Under the pieces are notes generated by a model. It was not told where the DNA came from and did not search any database. It worked only from the letters and a program-made list of their open reading frames with translations. A stretch of DNA of 64,000 nucleotides, from the NCBI GenBank assembly GCA_029062895.1, contig JAIDPF010000023.1, positions 1-64,000 on the forward strand, read 5' to 3'. Of this stretch, positions 1-8,103 are shown one piece after another; positions within the stretch are counted from its first letter, which is position 1; each line of letters opens with the position of its first letter. This stretch comes from Lachnospiraceae bacterium. Lineage in GTDB: Bacteria; Bacillota; Clostridia; Lachnospirales; Lachnospiraceae. The position numbers were made by a program, and so were the translations under genes.

Positions 1-531
1 GTTTCGCAATACCAAGAAAACAAAATAGATGAACAGCAAGCAAGAGATTATACATATATTAATGGCTTGTACTACTGTAAAAAATGTGGAAGAGTAATTC
101 TTAGAGTTACGGATAAAATAGGTTATATTGATGACACATGCGATTATTGCAAATCAAAACTATTTCCTGTACCAGAAAAATATTGGCTTGACGGAGATTC
201 ATCATTCATTTCAAATGAACAAAAAAAACTCCTTAGAGAAGAACTTGTGAAAAATTCTCAAGAATTCGATCAATATCTATTTGACCATAGAGAAGAAATT
301 TTAGCAAAACAATCTGCTGAGTTTGATGCAAAAATGGAACACGGAAAAGCAGTGTTAGAAGGTAGAGACAAAGGAAACAAATTTGGTATTGAATGTCCTT
401 ATTGTCATGCAACTAACGTAAAGAAAATTACTAATACATCAAAAGCGGTCCATACAGCGGTATTTGGGATTTTTAGTCTTAGCAGAAATTCAAAGAATTA
501 TCATTGCAATCATTGCAACTCGGATTTCTAA
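1..531 (+). CDS. Phage-associated double zinc-ribbon protein, 5' end outside window
   Basis: The frame is open from base 1, so the gene almost certainly begins upstream of the window; the first in-window start-like codon is a TTG at 67. Two zinc-ribbon units are visible: a CxxC pair in YYCKKCG with a partner CDYC near the N-terminus, and a C-terminal unit with CPYC and CNHC separated by a short hydrophobic Gly/Phe/Ser loop. The C-terminal arrangement is common in small proteins of Firmicutes prophages (family knowledge); its role is unknown. A charged helical stretch lies between the ribbons. It is transcribed towards the leftward tail operon, so the two transcripts converge near 540. Confidence 0.6.
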   Translation, partial: VSQYQENKIDEQQARDYTYINGLYYCKKCGRVILRVTDKIGYIDDTCDYCKSKLFPVPEKYWLDGDSSFISNEQKKLLREELVKNSQEFDQYLFDHREEILAKQSAEFDAKMEHGKAVLEGRDKGNKFGIECPYCHATNVKKITNTSKAVHTAVFGIFSLSRNSKNYHCNHCNSDF

Positions 532-540
532 GTTATAAGC

Positions 541-890
541 TTCACATCCCTCTATCTAATTAGTTTTATTTTGTTATTTTCTCCGTTTCTTCCACTACGG
601 CTAGGAGAAATCCTTGAATGATTTTACCGTCAAACAGCGGCTAGTATCGAGCGCATATTATAAAAGCAGCGTTGCATCTAACTTTTACTCAGGGTTGTCG
701 CTACAGTGAGGGCTTGACTGCGAGAGTCCTATCCCTGCTGACCCACGGAGTTCACACATTGTCACTATAGCCTATTCTGTCGCCAGAGTAGGAGAGTAGT
801 GTGAGGTTTACCGTTTTCCCAGCATATTGCCTGTTCATTTAGATCTATGTATTTCATAGATTGTATGTCCTAAACTACTGTATCCAGTAG
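541..890 (-). ncRNA. Structured RNA candidate after the broken tape-measure gene
   Basis: This segment has no credible gene on either strand but is rich in hairpins. Seen directly: a 6-bp stem at 875-890 with a GATA loop on the minus strand, a 7-bp stem at 843-861, a 9-bp stem with one mismatch at 771-792 closed by a GCGA (GNRA) loop on the minus strand, GACT/AGTC at 716-728, TAAAAG/CTTTTA at 661-687, and CCGT/ACGG at 583-600. GNRA loops favour the minus strand, which is also the direction of the tail operon. It could be a group I intron-like or transposon-associated (HEARO/OMEGA-type) RNA, or an ornate phage RNA. I cannot assign the class by eye. Confidence 0.45.
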
Positions 891-892
891 AA

Positions 893-2386
893 CTAACATA
901 CTGTCGGTATATTCAAAACAATTTTGAGTCCAAACATTTTAGGACTGCCGACGTTTTTAAACCCAGCGAATAATCCTGCGCTGAGTCCAATAGTTTGTAA
1001 TAAACCCAATTTGTTTATTATTTGATCAAGCGCTTGTACACCGCTTGTACCTAAATCTACAAACCATTTCAGCAAATCACTGTCAAAAACAGTAGAAGAC
1101 AGGGATTGAAACGCAGCATTAAATTGTTGCGTTTTTGCTGCTAAAGACTCCAGCCATTTTTCCTGTTCTTTCATAGCAGAGCCGGCAGAATTTACAGATG
1201 CTTCATATGCTTTTTGAATTTCTCCGGACTGAAATGCCTGTAGTATTGCGATACCCTGATCGGCTCTGTTCTTGCCAAACAGTATTTCAGTAAGATCAGC
1301 CCTGCCGGTATCGCTTAAGTCAAAATAAATTTCAGAGATTTCTTTTAATTGGTCATAAGTAGATTTAAAGGAACCATCAGCCTTTAAAATATTGACAGAA
1401 CCATTGGTCAGATTAGAAATCTGTTCCTGTATTTTAGTGATAGATTCGATACCTTCATATTCTTCTCCGATGCTTTGAAGCTCATCCTTCATGCCCCTAA
1501 GGCGCATACTGACTACTTGCAGGCCGTTGGAAAGCTCGCTAACATTTTGGTTGATTTCTCCTGCGCCAGTTAAGATGGCAAGCGTTTGATGGACGTCATT
1601 ACCTGCGGCTGCCATAGAGGATGCAGAGGTTTTAAGCCCTTCCCCCAGAGATTTTGCGTCCGTTGCAAATTCGTTTCCTAACTTGTTTAGGGAGTCTACA
1701 ATGACCATAGAATTAGCTGCTTCAATATTAAAAGCTTTCATTGCCGATACAAGATTGCTGATGGCAGTATCATCATCTATTTCGCCGACATTAGCATACA
1801 CAGAAGATATCTCAGCCAGTTTAGCGGATGTATCTAAGTCAAATCCGAGTTTTGCCCAATTTGCTGTTTGTTCCACTAAGCTAGAGATAGATCTGCCAAG
1901 TTTTTGAGCGGAATCGCTGGCAGAATCTAAGAACTGCTGATATTTACTGCTGGTTTCATCAGTTACTTTATAGAGACTGGTCATAGCAGTATCAATCTTA
2001 TATACTTCTTTTGGCATCTTTTTTATCTGTTGCAATAAAGTATTAAGTAAGCTATTAACTTTTTTTGGACCGTCAAATTTTTCAAAAGCTTTCTTGAGCT
2101 TTTCGATTGCCGTGATACTGGTATCGCTGGTTAGCTTGGCTTCGCTTTGCAGGGATTTTTCAAGTTCAGTTAAATTTTTTAGTGCGCTAGAAGAGAAGCT
2201 GTCGGTTGATCCGGTGGTCTTTAAAGCAGTTAACTGTTTCGTTAGATTCTTTAAGGCGGTTTCATCAAATTTTCCGCTTATTTTTAGTTTACTGATACTT
2301 TTCTCTAAAGCACGGATTTGTTCGTTTACTTTTTTGGCACTAGGTAATTCAACAGTAGCTTGGACTTTCATGTTATTATCTGCCAT
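893..2386 (-). CDS. Tail tape-measure protein (TP901-like), C-terminally truncated
   Basis: The 497-residue protein matches the N-terminal part of TP901-family tape-measure proteins, which set siphophage tail length. Residues 15-150 are a lysine-rich coiled coil with KNLT/LEKS-type heptads. The following part (about 130-420) has the small-residue-rich core with phrases such as ANWAKLGFDLDTSAKLAE and GKNRADQGIAIL. Family members are usually much longer (about 700-1500 residues). Here the frame ends soon after a Gly/Leu-rich segment (GLFAGFKNVG), exactly where the structured segment at 541-890 begins. The start has a good ribosome site (AAGGACGG). It is either a truncated gene or a 5' exon interrupted by an inserted element. 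Confidence 0.8.
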   Translation of the reverse strand: MADNNMKVQATVELPSAKKVNEQIRALEKSISKLKISGKFDETALKNLTKQLTALKTTGSTDSFSSSALKNLTELEKSLQSEAKLTSDTSITAIEKLKKAFEKFDGPKKVNSLLNTLLQQIKKMPKEVYKIDTAMTSLYKVTDETSSKYQQFLDSASDSAQKLGRSISSLVEQTANWAKLGFDLDTSAKLAEISSVYANVGEIDDDTAISNLVSAMKAFNIEAANSMVIVDSLNKLGNEFATDAKSLGEGLKTSASSMAAAGNDVHQTLAILTGAGEINQNVSELSNGLQVVSMRLRGMKDELQSIGEEYEGIESITKIQEQISNLTNGSVNILKADGSFKSTYDQLKEISEIYFDLSDTGRADLTEILFGKNRADQGIAILQAFQSGEIQKAYEASVNSAGSAMKEQEKWLESLAAKTQQFNAAFQSLSSTVFDSDLLKWFVDLGTSGVQALDQIINKLGLLQTIGLSAGLFAGFKNVGSPKMFGLKIVLNIPTVC

Positions 2387-2425
2387 ATATCAAACCGTCC
2401 TTTCTATTATTTTTTGGCGCATTAT

Positions 2426-2569
2426 TTAGCTGCCCTGCGTTTCTGATTCGTCTTTGTTAGATTCATGGTTGATCAGTTCTATTGCCTGTTGATCGATAAA
2501 CTTCCAGAGAGCAAGCCTCCATTTTGCCCTTAGCTGCCAGCATCGAAACATTCTAAAAAGTGTAATCAT
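2426..2569 (-). CDS. Small phage tail-operon protein (47 aa)
   Basis: A 48-codon frame from ATG at 2569 to TAA at 2426, in the 226-base gap between the 169-residue gene and the tape-measure gene. A GGAGG ribosome site lies 11 bases before the ATG. The product begins MITLFRMFRCWQLRAKWRLA and ends in a polar tail. The first half is Trp/Arg-rich and probably helical; the second half is acidic. The good ribosome site and in-operon position support a real gene. The family is not recognised. Short proteins just upstream of tape measures are often tail assembly chaperone pieces, but nothing in this sequence proves that. Confidence 0.5.
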   Translation of the reverse strand: MITLFRMFRCWQLRAKWRLALWKFIDQQAIELINHESNKDESETQGS

Positions 2570-2612
2570 TGATTCGTTGTCCTCCAATTCTTCTTCATAA
2601 TAATATGTATGG

Positions 2613-3122
2613 TTAAAAGCCTTCTTTTAATTTTTGCTTATAGGCTTCATTGATGAGTTCCATTGATATTTCGACTTCACCGTTTTCAAGTCCATTTTCT
2701 TCTAAAATCTGTTCATATTTGCTATACACATGAAGGCAATGTTTAAAACTGTCCTTATTACAGGGCTTGCCTTCAGATACCTGCGTTGCGAAGTTATTAA
2801 TTTCCCAACGCATATCATCAATTTCCTTATCCAAAAACATTTGAGTTAATTTTTTGATATCCGATGATATTTCATCGTCTCGACGATCAGAATGTTCCTC
2901 ATATTTTATGTGTTTTTCCTGCAGTGACTGAAGATTTTGGGAAGTCTGGATCAGTAAGTTGTGTTCTTCTTTCCTTTTTCTCATTCCATTGGTTTCAAGT
3001 CCAAGTTTTTCAATAAACCATTCCATAAGAGAAACGATTGTCTTAATTCCAATAAGAATTACAAAAACGGATATAAAGATGTATGAAAAGTTGATGTTAA
3101 ATAATTCATTTATTGTATCCAT
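2613..3122 (-). CDS. Membrane-anchored coiled-coil phage protein
   Basis: A 169-residue protein with one N-terminal membrane segment (about residues 12-34, rich in Ile/Val/Phe), then a long charged coiled coil (about 40-115) and a C-terminal region containing CNKDSFKHCLHVYSKYEQIL. It lies 14 bases downstream of the holin gene. The layout (one membrane anchor plus a cytoplasmic coiled coil next to holin and endolysin) resembles accessory lysis or tail proteins of Firmicutes prophages. A specific function cannot be assigned. The two conserved-looking cysteines are worth noting. Confidence 0.55.
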   Translation of the reverse strand: MDTINELFNINFSYIFISVFVILIGIKTIVSLMEWFIEKLGLETNGMRKRKEEHNLLIQTSQNLQSLQEKHIKYEEHSDRRDDEISSDIKKLTQMFLDKEIDDMRWEINNFATQVSEGKPCNKDSFKHCLHVYSKYEQILEENGLENGEVEISMELINEAYKQKLKEGF

Positions 3123-3136
3123 TCCATAAGTTCACC

Positions 3137-3442
3137 TTACTTATTTTTATTTGAAATTTGGGATAAGGCCTGAGACACTTTATCGAAACCATTCATGGAG
3201 GTAATCCCGCTGGCTAATCCCATTAAAATGATATAAATAATATTGTCTGCTGTGAACAAAATACCATTGAGCTGATAATATATTGCGGTTCCACATCCGC
3301 CTACAATGAGAGCAGTTACTATAGCAACAATATTGTAAGATAAGTTGGCTTTATCTGTGGCAACCTTCTTAATCGTTTCTGTAACAAGTCCGGTAATCAC
3401 CGAAAAAGAAGATAGTAAAATTAAAAACATAGTAGTATTCAT
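3137..3442 (-). CDS. Phage holin
   Basis: A 101-residue protein with three predicted membrane segments (about residues 3-21, 36-58 and 67-82) and a lysine-containing C-terminus. The opening (MNTTMFLILLSSFSVITGLV, then a lysine-rich turn) and the length are typical of Firmicutes phage holins. Holins form membrane lesions that release the endolysin to the cell wall. It lies directly downstream of the amidase, the usual lysis-cassette pairing, though here amidase precedes holin in transcription order. The start at 3442 is followed by a clear hydrophobic helix. Confidence 0.72.
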   Translation of the reverse strand: MNTTMFLILLSSFSVITGLVTETIKKVATDKANLSYNIVAIVTALIVGGCGTAIYYQLNGILFTADNIIYIILMGLASGITSMNGFDKVSQALSQISNKNK

Positions 3443-3518
3443 ATTTTAATCATCCTCGCTTTCCATATTTGTCATTTCTAATTCCTCTATTTATGTGTTC
3501 AAATCGGATGTGTGAATA

Positions 3519-4385
3519 TCACACGCACTTCCTGTTTTCTTTATATCCATTTGTAATATAATGTTTATAATATAACGGAAGATTATCATGAAATGCGTTT
3601 CGTAAGTCGATGTAATTATTTTTATAGGTAGTTACATTAAAATTAACGCTTGCCATACGTCCTTCCTTCATTCCATTCGTACAAAAATGATGGAATAAAG
3701 CAGTTGCATTTGTTCCAAAAGCATTTTTTAAATCCGGATATTTATTGGCATAAAAGGTTGGATCAAAAACGGGAGAGTAATCCAGACCTTCAAATATAAA
3801 ATTGTTGAAACCTGATGGCGTATGTATTTCCGATGGTGGATTCAGTTTTTTGTTGACTTGCTCTGCAATATAGGAATGCTTTTGATATAAGTAATTTCCA
3901 GGACACGCTTTTGCGGCAAAGTCTCTATGAACAGTCATATTAGATCCATTAAGATGTTTTATTCTGTTATTTTTGTTTGTACTCCATACAAGTTTTTGAA
4001 TATTGTTTCGTTTGCAAATATCAGTAACCAGATTAATAAGTGATACCATAGCCTTGTCTGATACATGCCAATCCGGCGCGCCGCCATCATTAGCAACCTC
4101 AATGGTAACTGCCCGATGGTCATTAGACGCATTCGATGACGCCCAGCTTCGATCCTTTTCTTCCACATATAAAGCAATCCGGCCATCACTTCCTATGCCA
4201 TAATTAGAAGACGCCTTTCTTGACTGATTGGCAAAAATATTACCACAGGATTCTATAGATAAGTTGCCGGCCATGCAATGAATTGTGATGGTATCAATGA
4301 TGTGATTCCTTGGCGAAGTTTTATTCGGGCTGATTTTTGTATATGTAATTAATGAGCTGTTTGTATATTTCATCATTGTACTCAT
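3519..4385 (-). CDS. N-acetylmuramoyl-L-alanine amidase endolysin with two surface-binding repeats
   Basis: Residues 25-175 form an amidase_2 (PGRP-type) domain. The zinc ligands expected for this fold are visible: His36 in TIHCMAG, His153 and Cys161 in VHRDFAAKACPG. It would cut the bond between muramic acid and the peptide stem during lysis. Residues 207-246 and 249-287 are two copies of an about 40-residue repeat (FDPTFYANKYPDLKNAFG, ending in GMKEGR). The same repeat occurs twice in the secreted host protein encoded at 17640-18803, so it is probably a wall-binding module suited to this host. The start at 4385 has an AGGAGG site. The next gene upstream in the operon is the phage cysteine desulfurase. 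Confidence 0.88.
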   Translation of the reverse strand: MSTMMKYTNSSLITYTKISPNKTSPRNHIIDTITIHCMAGNLSIESCGNIFANQSRKASSNYGIGSDGRIALYVEEKDRSWASSNASNDHRAVTIEVANDGGAPDWHVSDKAMVSLINLVTDICKRNNIQKLVWSTNKNNRIKHLNGSNMTVHRDFAAKACPGNYLYQKHSYIAEQVNKKLNPPSEIHTPSGFNNFIFEGLDYSPVFDPTFYANKYPDLKNAFGTNATALFHHFCTNGMKEGRMASVNFNVTTYKNNYIDLRNAFHDNLPLYYKHYITNGYKENRKCV

Positions 4386-4409
4386 GCTGTGAGCCTCCTT
4401 TGTGAGCAG

Positions 4410-5522
4410 CTAATGTGCTATAAGTGTTTCAACGCACTGTTTTAGCGTCGTACATACATAGTTTAATTTTTCTTTGGATTCTTCTCCGCTAAATGTCATT
4501 CTTATACAGCTAAAAATATCTTTTTCGTCCAGACCAATGGCGGATAAGGTTGCAGAAGCAGAAATGGATTGGCTGTTGCAGGCGGAACCGGTGGATACTT
4601 GGATTCCATACATATCCAACAGAATCATCAAGGCTTCACCTTCTACGCCTTGGAAGCACATATATAGATTGTGTGGTAATCGTTTCCCTGATTCTATAGG
4701 TGCGCCCACCAAATAACAGTCTGGAATATGTTTTACGATGTAATGATACACATAATCTCTACCGGAAGATGAGATAGAAGAGTAGTCATAATCTTTAACA
4801 GCTTTGCCTAAGGAAGCGATTCCTAATGTGTTTTCTGTCCCTCCTACAAGTGATTGTTCCTGGGATCCGTAAATTAAAGGTTCAAGATCTATATTTTTCT
4901 TCTTATATAAAACGCCGCAGCCTTTTAACCCACCCAGTTTATGGGCAGAGAATCCTACCATATCAACGTCCAGCATTTTTACATCCACAGGAATGGTAGA
5001 TATGCTGCCGGTGCAGTCAAGATATACGACTCCGTCATAAAAATGTACAAGTTCTATGATCTCTTTGATATCTTGAATCGTACCTATTTCTGAATTTGCA
5101 TGGTCAATCACGATAAATGGTTTCGTCTGCATTTCATCCAGCTGTTTTTTCAGATCATTAATATCAATACTTCCTTTCATATCTACTTTTAAAGGAACAG
5201 AGTTTTTACAGTTAGTTACACACTTTAAAATTGATTTATGCGCGATAGGAGAGTACAAAATGGTACATTCATGTTTTTGATCATATCCTCGGACTGCCAG
5301 AGTATTGCTGGCTGATCCGGACGGCGTAAAATAAATATCTTTTACATCTGCATTAATAAAATTTGCAACGGATTGCCGTGATTCTGTAATCAGCTTTTTC
5401 GCTTGTTCTCCCTGTGAGTGCAAGGAGGACGGGTTACCGCATATGTCTAATACGGAGGTTAAATATTCTTTCATTGATTCTGATAATTTTGTTGTTGCTG
5501 CATGATCTAAGTACACTTCCAT
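4410..5522 (-). CDS. Phage-encoded cysteine desulfurase (NifS/IscS family)
   Basis: A PLP-dependent class V aminotransferase-fold enzyme of 370 residues. Typical parts are YLDHAATT at the N-terminus, GNPSSLHSQG (30-39), His95 in place of the ring-stacking histidine, NSEIGT (143-148), the Schiff-base lysine Lys195 in FSAHKLGGLKG, and a catalytic Cys315 in STGSACNSQS. One odd feature: after Asp169 the usual D-x-x-Q motif reads DCTG, so the glutamine contacting the cofactor is Gly172. It lies between a small gene (4-base spacing) and the endolysin, inside the phage late operon. The family makes persulfide sulfur for tRNA thiolation, Fe-S clusters or DNA phosphorothioation; which of these applies here is unknown. 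Confidence 0.88.
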   Translation of the reverse strand: MEVYLDHAATTKLSESMKEYLTSVLDICGNPSSLHSQGEQAKKLITESRQSVANFINADVKDIYFTPSGSASNTLAVRGYDQKHECTILYSPIAHKSILKCVTNCKNSVPLKVDMKGSIDINDLKKQLDEMQTKPFIVIDHANSEIGTIQDIKEIIELVHFYDGVVYLDCTGSISTIPVDVKMLDVDMVGFSAHKLGGLKGCGVLYKKKNIDLEPLIYGSQEQSLVGGTENTLGIASLGKAVKDYDYSSISSSGRDYVYHYIVKHIPDCYLVGAPIESGKRLPHNLYMCFQGVEGEALMILLDMYGIQVSTGSACNSQSISASATLSAIGLDEKDIFSCIRMTFSGEESKEKLNYVCTTLKQCVETLIAH

Positions 5523-5525
5523 ACA

Positions 5526-5732
5526 TTATTCCTCATAGTTATTCCATTTCTTTTTATATTTATCATGGTCTGCTTTTGAAAACACAAAGACAAATATTTT
5601 GTCGCTTGTAGGGAATACATCTAATAATTTTGCACCCCAGAGGACATAACTGGCGCTTTGTTTTGCATTTTTAAAATATACCGAATCTTCCGGTTCATAT
5701 GTTCTTCCGGTTGTGTCGCTGACCGTAAACAA
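5526..5732 (-). CDS. Small phage protein, DUF5659-like
   Basis: A 68-residue protein ending 3 bases before the cysteine desulfurase start, so the two are probably translated together. The pattern (Tyr-Phe near residue 18, AKQSASYVLWGAKLL, then a beta strand IFVFVF, then a lysine-rich helix) resembles the short DUF5659 family seen in phage operons. That match is by eye and weak. No catalytic motif is visible. Its tight coupling to the desulfurase suggests it could be a sulfur acceptor or partner, but it has no cysteine, which argues against carrying a persulfide itself. Confidence 0.5.
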   Translation of the reverse strand: MFTVSDTTGRTYEPEDSVYFKNAKQSASYVLWGAKLLDVFPTSDKIFVFVFSKADHDKYKKKWNNYEE

Positions 5733-5760
5733 GAAACATCACATCCCTTCCATTTATCGT

Positions 5761-5812
5761 AAAAAAATGGGTATTCAACAAAACACGAAAATGTGAAGTG
5801 TTGAATACCCAT
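5761..5812 (-). terminator. Intrinsic terminator after the zinc-finger tail gene
   Basis: Perfect 13-bp inverted repeat (ATGGGTATTCAAC at 5767-5779, complement at 5800-5812) followed on the minus strand by seven T residues (5767-5761). It would stop or attenuate transcription between the gene at 5841-6167 and the small gene/desulfurase/lysis group, so the latter may have separate or read-through expression. Confidence 0.8.
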
Positions 5813-5840
5813 AATAGATTATTTCGTTGATGATTCAAAA

Positions 5841-6167
5841 TTACTCTTCACATTTCTTTTTGTCTGCGCTTTTGTTTGCTGTTTTTTTAGGTTGCTCTAC
5901 GGGCGCAGACATGATTTCTTTGATCTTATTTCTTATTGATTCTGATAAAATTTCTTCGTTGTATGGAATTGCTTCCAACTGTTTTCTTGCTTCTTCCTTT
6001 GAGGTATATCCGTTGTTATATTGTGTAATGACAAGGAAAATCTTATAACATTCCATCGTATCGGTAATACTTTTCCAAGGTTTCAGCCTAATTTGGTTTT
6101 TGCAAGATAAACAGGCTTTATATTCTCTTCCGCATACTACGCAAGTAGCAGTTCCCTGATTACCCAT
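5841..6167 (-). CDS. Zinc-finger phage tail-region protein
   Basis: A 108-residue protein beginning MGNQGTATCVVCGREYKACL. Four cysteines as CxxC...CxxC (CVVC, CLSC) near the N-terminus suggest a zinc site. The rest is helical and ends in a Lys/Ala tail. It follows the major tail protein, a position where tail assembly chaperones are often found; that role is an inference from position. The start is ambiguous: ATG at 6179 and ATG at 6167 are in frame and preceded by GGAAAGG. I chose 6167 because the first ATG lies only one base from that purine-rich site. The same leader motif occurs three more times in the window. Confidence 0.55.
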   Translation of the reverse strand: MGNQGTATCVVCGREYKACLSCKNQIRLKPWKSITDTMECYKIFLVITQYNNGYTSKEEARKQLEAIPYNEEILSESIRNKIKEIMSAPVEQPKKTANKSADKKKCEE

Positions 6168-6230
6168 ATTAATAACCATGCCTTTCCATAATCTGCAAAT
6201 TTGCGCCAAAGGCACAATATTTTCCTATCT

Positions 6231-6262
6231 GTAGCTGCTTACTTTTATATGTAAGCAGCTAC
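6231..6262 (-). promoter_or_regulatory. Perfect 12-bp hairpin between tail genes
   Basis: GTAGCTGCTTAC at 6231-6242 pairs with GTAAGCAGCTAC at 6251-6262 around an 8-base loop. On the minus strand no T-run follows, so it is unlikely to be an efficient terminator. It sits just 3' of the major tail protein gene, where a hairpin could protect the 5' part of the message from 3' decay and raise tail-protein yield over downstream genes. Confidence 0.5.
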
Positions 6263-6277
6263 GCCATATTTTACTGA

Positions 6278-7066
6278 TTATTTTGCAACATAAATGTTAA
6301 ATAATCTCTTCTCGAGATCACAATAATCCTGCATCATCTGCAGAGAGAACGGATGACCGGAATCAGTAGCAAAACTCAGATCCATATCTGTTTTCAGTTT
6401 TGCGTTAGGGAATACGATATAAGCCACATAGGTAGCCGTCTTATCGCAGGTATCCTTACCAATGACTTCAAGCATGAATTTACCTGCTTTAGGGAACTCA
6501 GAAGCGTTATTCTGAAGCATAACTGCTTCTTCAGCGTCGTAATCGTAGAAGACTGCAATATTTCCGGTTACGCCTGTAGGAACAGTAATTGTCTTAGTTG
6601 CAGCATCAAGAGTAAATTCTGTGTTAGAAATAGAGGCGCCAAGAGTATATTTTGTACCAAGGGTACTATCGCTGTTCAGTCCATAGATATACTTGATTTC
6701 TGCGCCGGTAGTACCGACAGGAACATGCGCAAGCACAATCTTGCCACCAGAAACTACCAACTGCTCAAACATAGGAACACGAATCTTACTGGTTTCGGAT
6801 GCTACCTGTTTCTCATGACCAAACTGAGCGGCAGACAAACCAAGATCCCATAACGCATTTGTGGCAGAAAATTCCGCATTTTTGGAACGGTCAAACTGCG
6901 TGATGATGTTGCCAATCGCGTCAACAGCATCGGAAGTTTCACTGGACATATTCAAAGACGCGTCCTTAATCTGTGTGATAGACCATAGAGCCTCTCCGGT
7001 GGTGTCGCTAAACATCGTTCCACGCCTCACTCTATCGATCAAAAAATTGTTTAATGAAAAACTCAT
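6278..7066 (-). CDS. Major tail (tube) protein candidate
   Basis: A 262-residue protein with a beta-rich, Gly/Thr/Ala-rich composition and no membrane segment or catalytic motif. It opens with a short basic stretch (FLIDRVRRGTMF), then Ser/Thr/Asp-rich strands. A central part (about 125-180) resembles an immunoglobulin-like insertion (TLDAATKTITVPTG...). Position before the tail assembly and tape-measure genes, strong ribosome site (AGGAGG near 7075-7080) and the stabilising hairpin behind it fit an abundant structural protein. The assignment rests on composition and order rather than on a recognised signature; a capsid or adaptor protein is the alternative. Confidence 0.5.
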   Translation of the reverse strand: MSFSLNNFLIDRVRRGTMFSDTTGEALWSITQIKDASLNMSSETSDAVDAIGNIITQFDRSKNAEFSATNALWDLGLSAAQFGHEKQVASETSKIRVPMFEQLVVSGGKIVLAHVPVGTTGAEIKYIYGLNSDSTLGTKYTLGASISNTEFTLDAATKTITVPTGVTGNIAVFYDYDAEEAVMLQNNASEFPKAGKFMLEVIGKDTCDKTATYVAYIVFPNAKLKTDMDLSFATDSGHPFSLQMMQDYCDLEKRLFNIYVAK

Positions 7067-7109
7067 TAATTGTTACCTCCTAAATAGTTTTTTTATTATT
7101 TAAAAAGAC

Positions 7110-7847
7110 CTAACTTTCGCTGGGCCTTGAAAAATAATCTAATTTTTTGTTGCTTATTTTCTTTAGGTCAACGCCGAATCCTGAATAACCGCTTTGCAGC
7201 AGCAGATCAACGTTCTTGATATGTAACAGTTGATAAACAGAATCCATGAAAGCATTTATTTTCATATCCCATACGGTTGACCAGTTATACTTAAAACCTT
7301 CCATATTAGTCATTGTAGAAATTAATGGAAGTAAATTAGATTTGTATTCTTTATCTTTGTTCATGTTGAAATTTTCTTCTGCCTCTTCTAACAAAACATT
7401 TTTGGTTGTTTCATTCATGGCTCGTTCCACATGATAAGATAAATTATGCACTTTTCTGATATAATTAGCAGATATTTCATAGATGGAACGGTCGATCACG
7501 ATTCCGGACTCAGTATCATATAGAACGATTTCCTCATTATCTGCCGTCACAGTAACAAATTTTGTGAAATCTAAATCGCCAAATATCAGAGAAGATGATT
7601 TCTGATCAAATAATTTATACGTCATAAGAAAAAGTTCATAGTCTGAAATTGTATTCCAATCTAACCCCATTTTACTGAGTTGATATTTCATATCCGTAGG
7701 AGTTGCAGTAAAATTATTAATGAAAGAAAAATAACGTTGTTCGCCAAAATCACGTATTTCTCCTAATGTTGGCTGCATTATTTTAATTTTGTCATTCACA
7801 ATAAAATCACTGCCGCCATATATCTGTAATTCGTCATTTTTATTCAC
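7110..7847 (-). CDS. Phage structural-region protein of unknown function
   Basis: A 245-residue, acidic, mostly helical protein starting at a GTG (7847) with a GGAG ribosome site 9 bases upstream. It contains a beta segment (TVTADNEEIVLYDTESGIVI, residues about 99-118) and a long helical region with LEEAEENFNMNKDKEYKSNL. No membrane segment or signal peptide is seen. It is followed after 43 bases by the putative major tail protein, so it is likely a virion or assembly component. I do not recognise the family. Confidence 0.5.
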   Translation of the reverse strand: MNKNDELQIYGGSDFIVNDKIKIMQPTLGEIRDFGEQRYFSFINNFTATPTDMKYQLSKMGLDWNTISDYELFLMTYKLFDQKSSSLIFGDLDFTKFVTVTADNEEIVLYDTESGIVIDRSIYEISANYIRKVHNLSYHVERAMNETTKNVLLEEAEENFNMNKDKEYKSNLLPLISTMTNMEGFKYNWSTVWDMKINAFMDSVYQLLHIKNVDLLLQSGYSGFGVDLKKISNKKLDYFSRPSES

Positions 7848-7884
7848 AAGTTATGGTCTCCTTTCACTAAAAGAATCTTTAAAG

Positions 7885-8103
7885 TCAACAGCCTTCCTCA
7901 TCAATATAATGCGCTAGGATATGATGCGCAATTTGTAATGACCGGCTTCTCCCTAAGTCCAGCACAATTGATTTTGAAACAGCAAAATCAAGATGATCCA
8001 TGTATTTTTCGTCTTCTTTTGTAGTTTCATATTTTGATTGCCTATCGACTATTTGTTCTACCTGCTCTAATGTTTTCGATAATTCCTTACAGATTTTATA
8101 CAT
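7885..8103 (-). CDS. Small helical phage protein (72 aa)
   Basis: Starts at ATG 8103 with a GGAGG site (8110-8114). The product is almost wholly helical and charged, beginning MYKICKELSKTLEQVEQIVD, with a histidine-rich C-terminal end (AHHILAHYIDEEGC). It is the first gene after the terminator at 8163-8195, so it may open the tail transcription unit. No family is recognised. Confidence 0.5.
   Translation of the reverse strand: MYKICKELSKTLEQVEQIVDRQSKYETTKEDEKYMDHLDFAVSKSIVLDLGRSRSLQIAHHILAHYIDEEGC

Noticed and set aside
5621..5812. A second small leftward frame upstream of the desulfurase pair
   Set aside because: It overlaps the terminator at 5761-5812 and the DUF5659-like gene in another frame.
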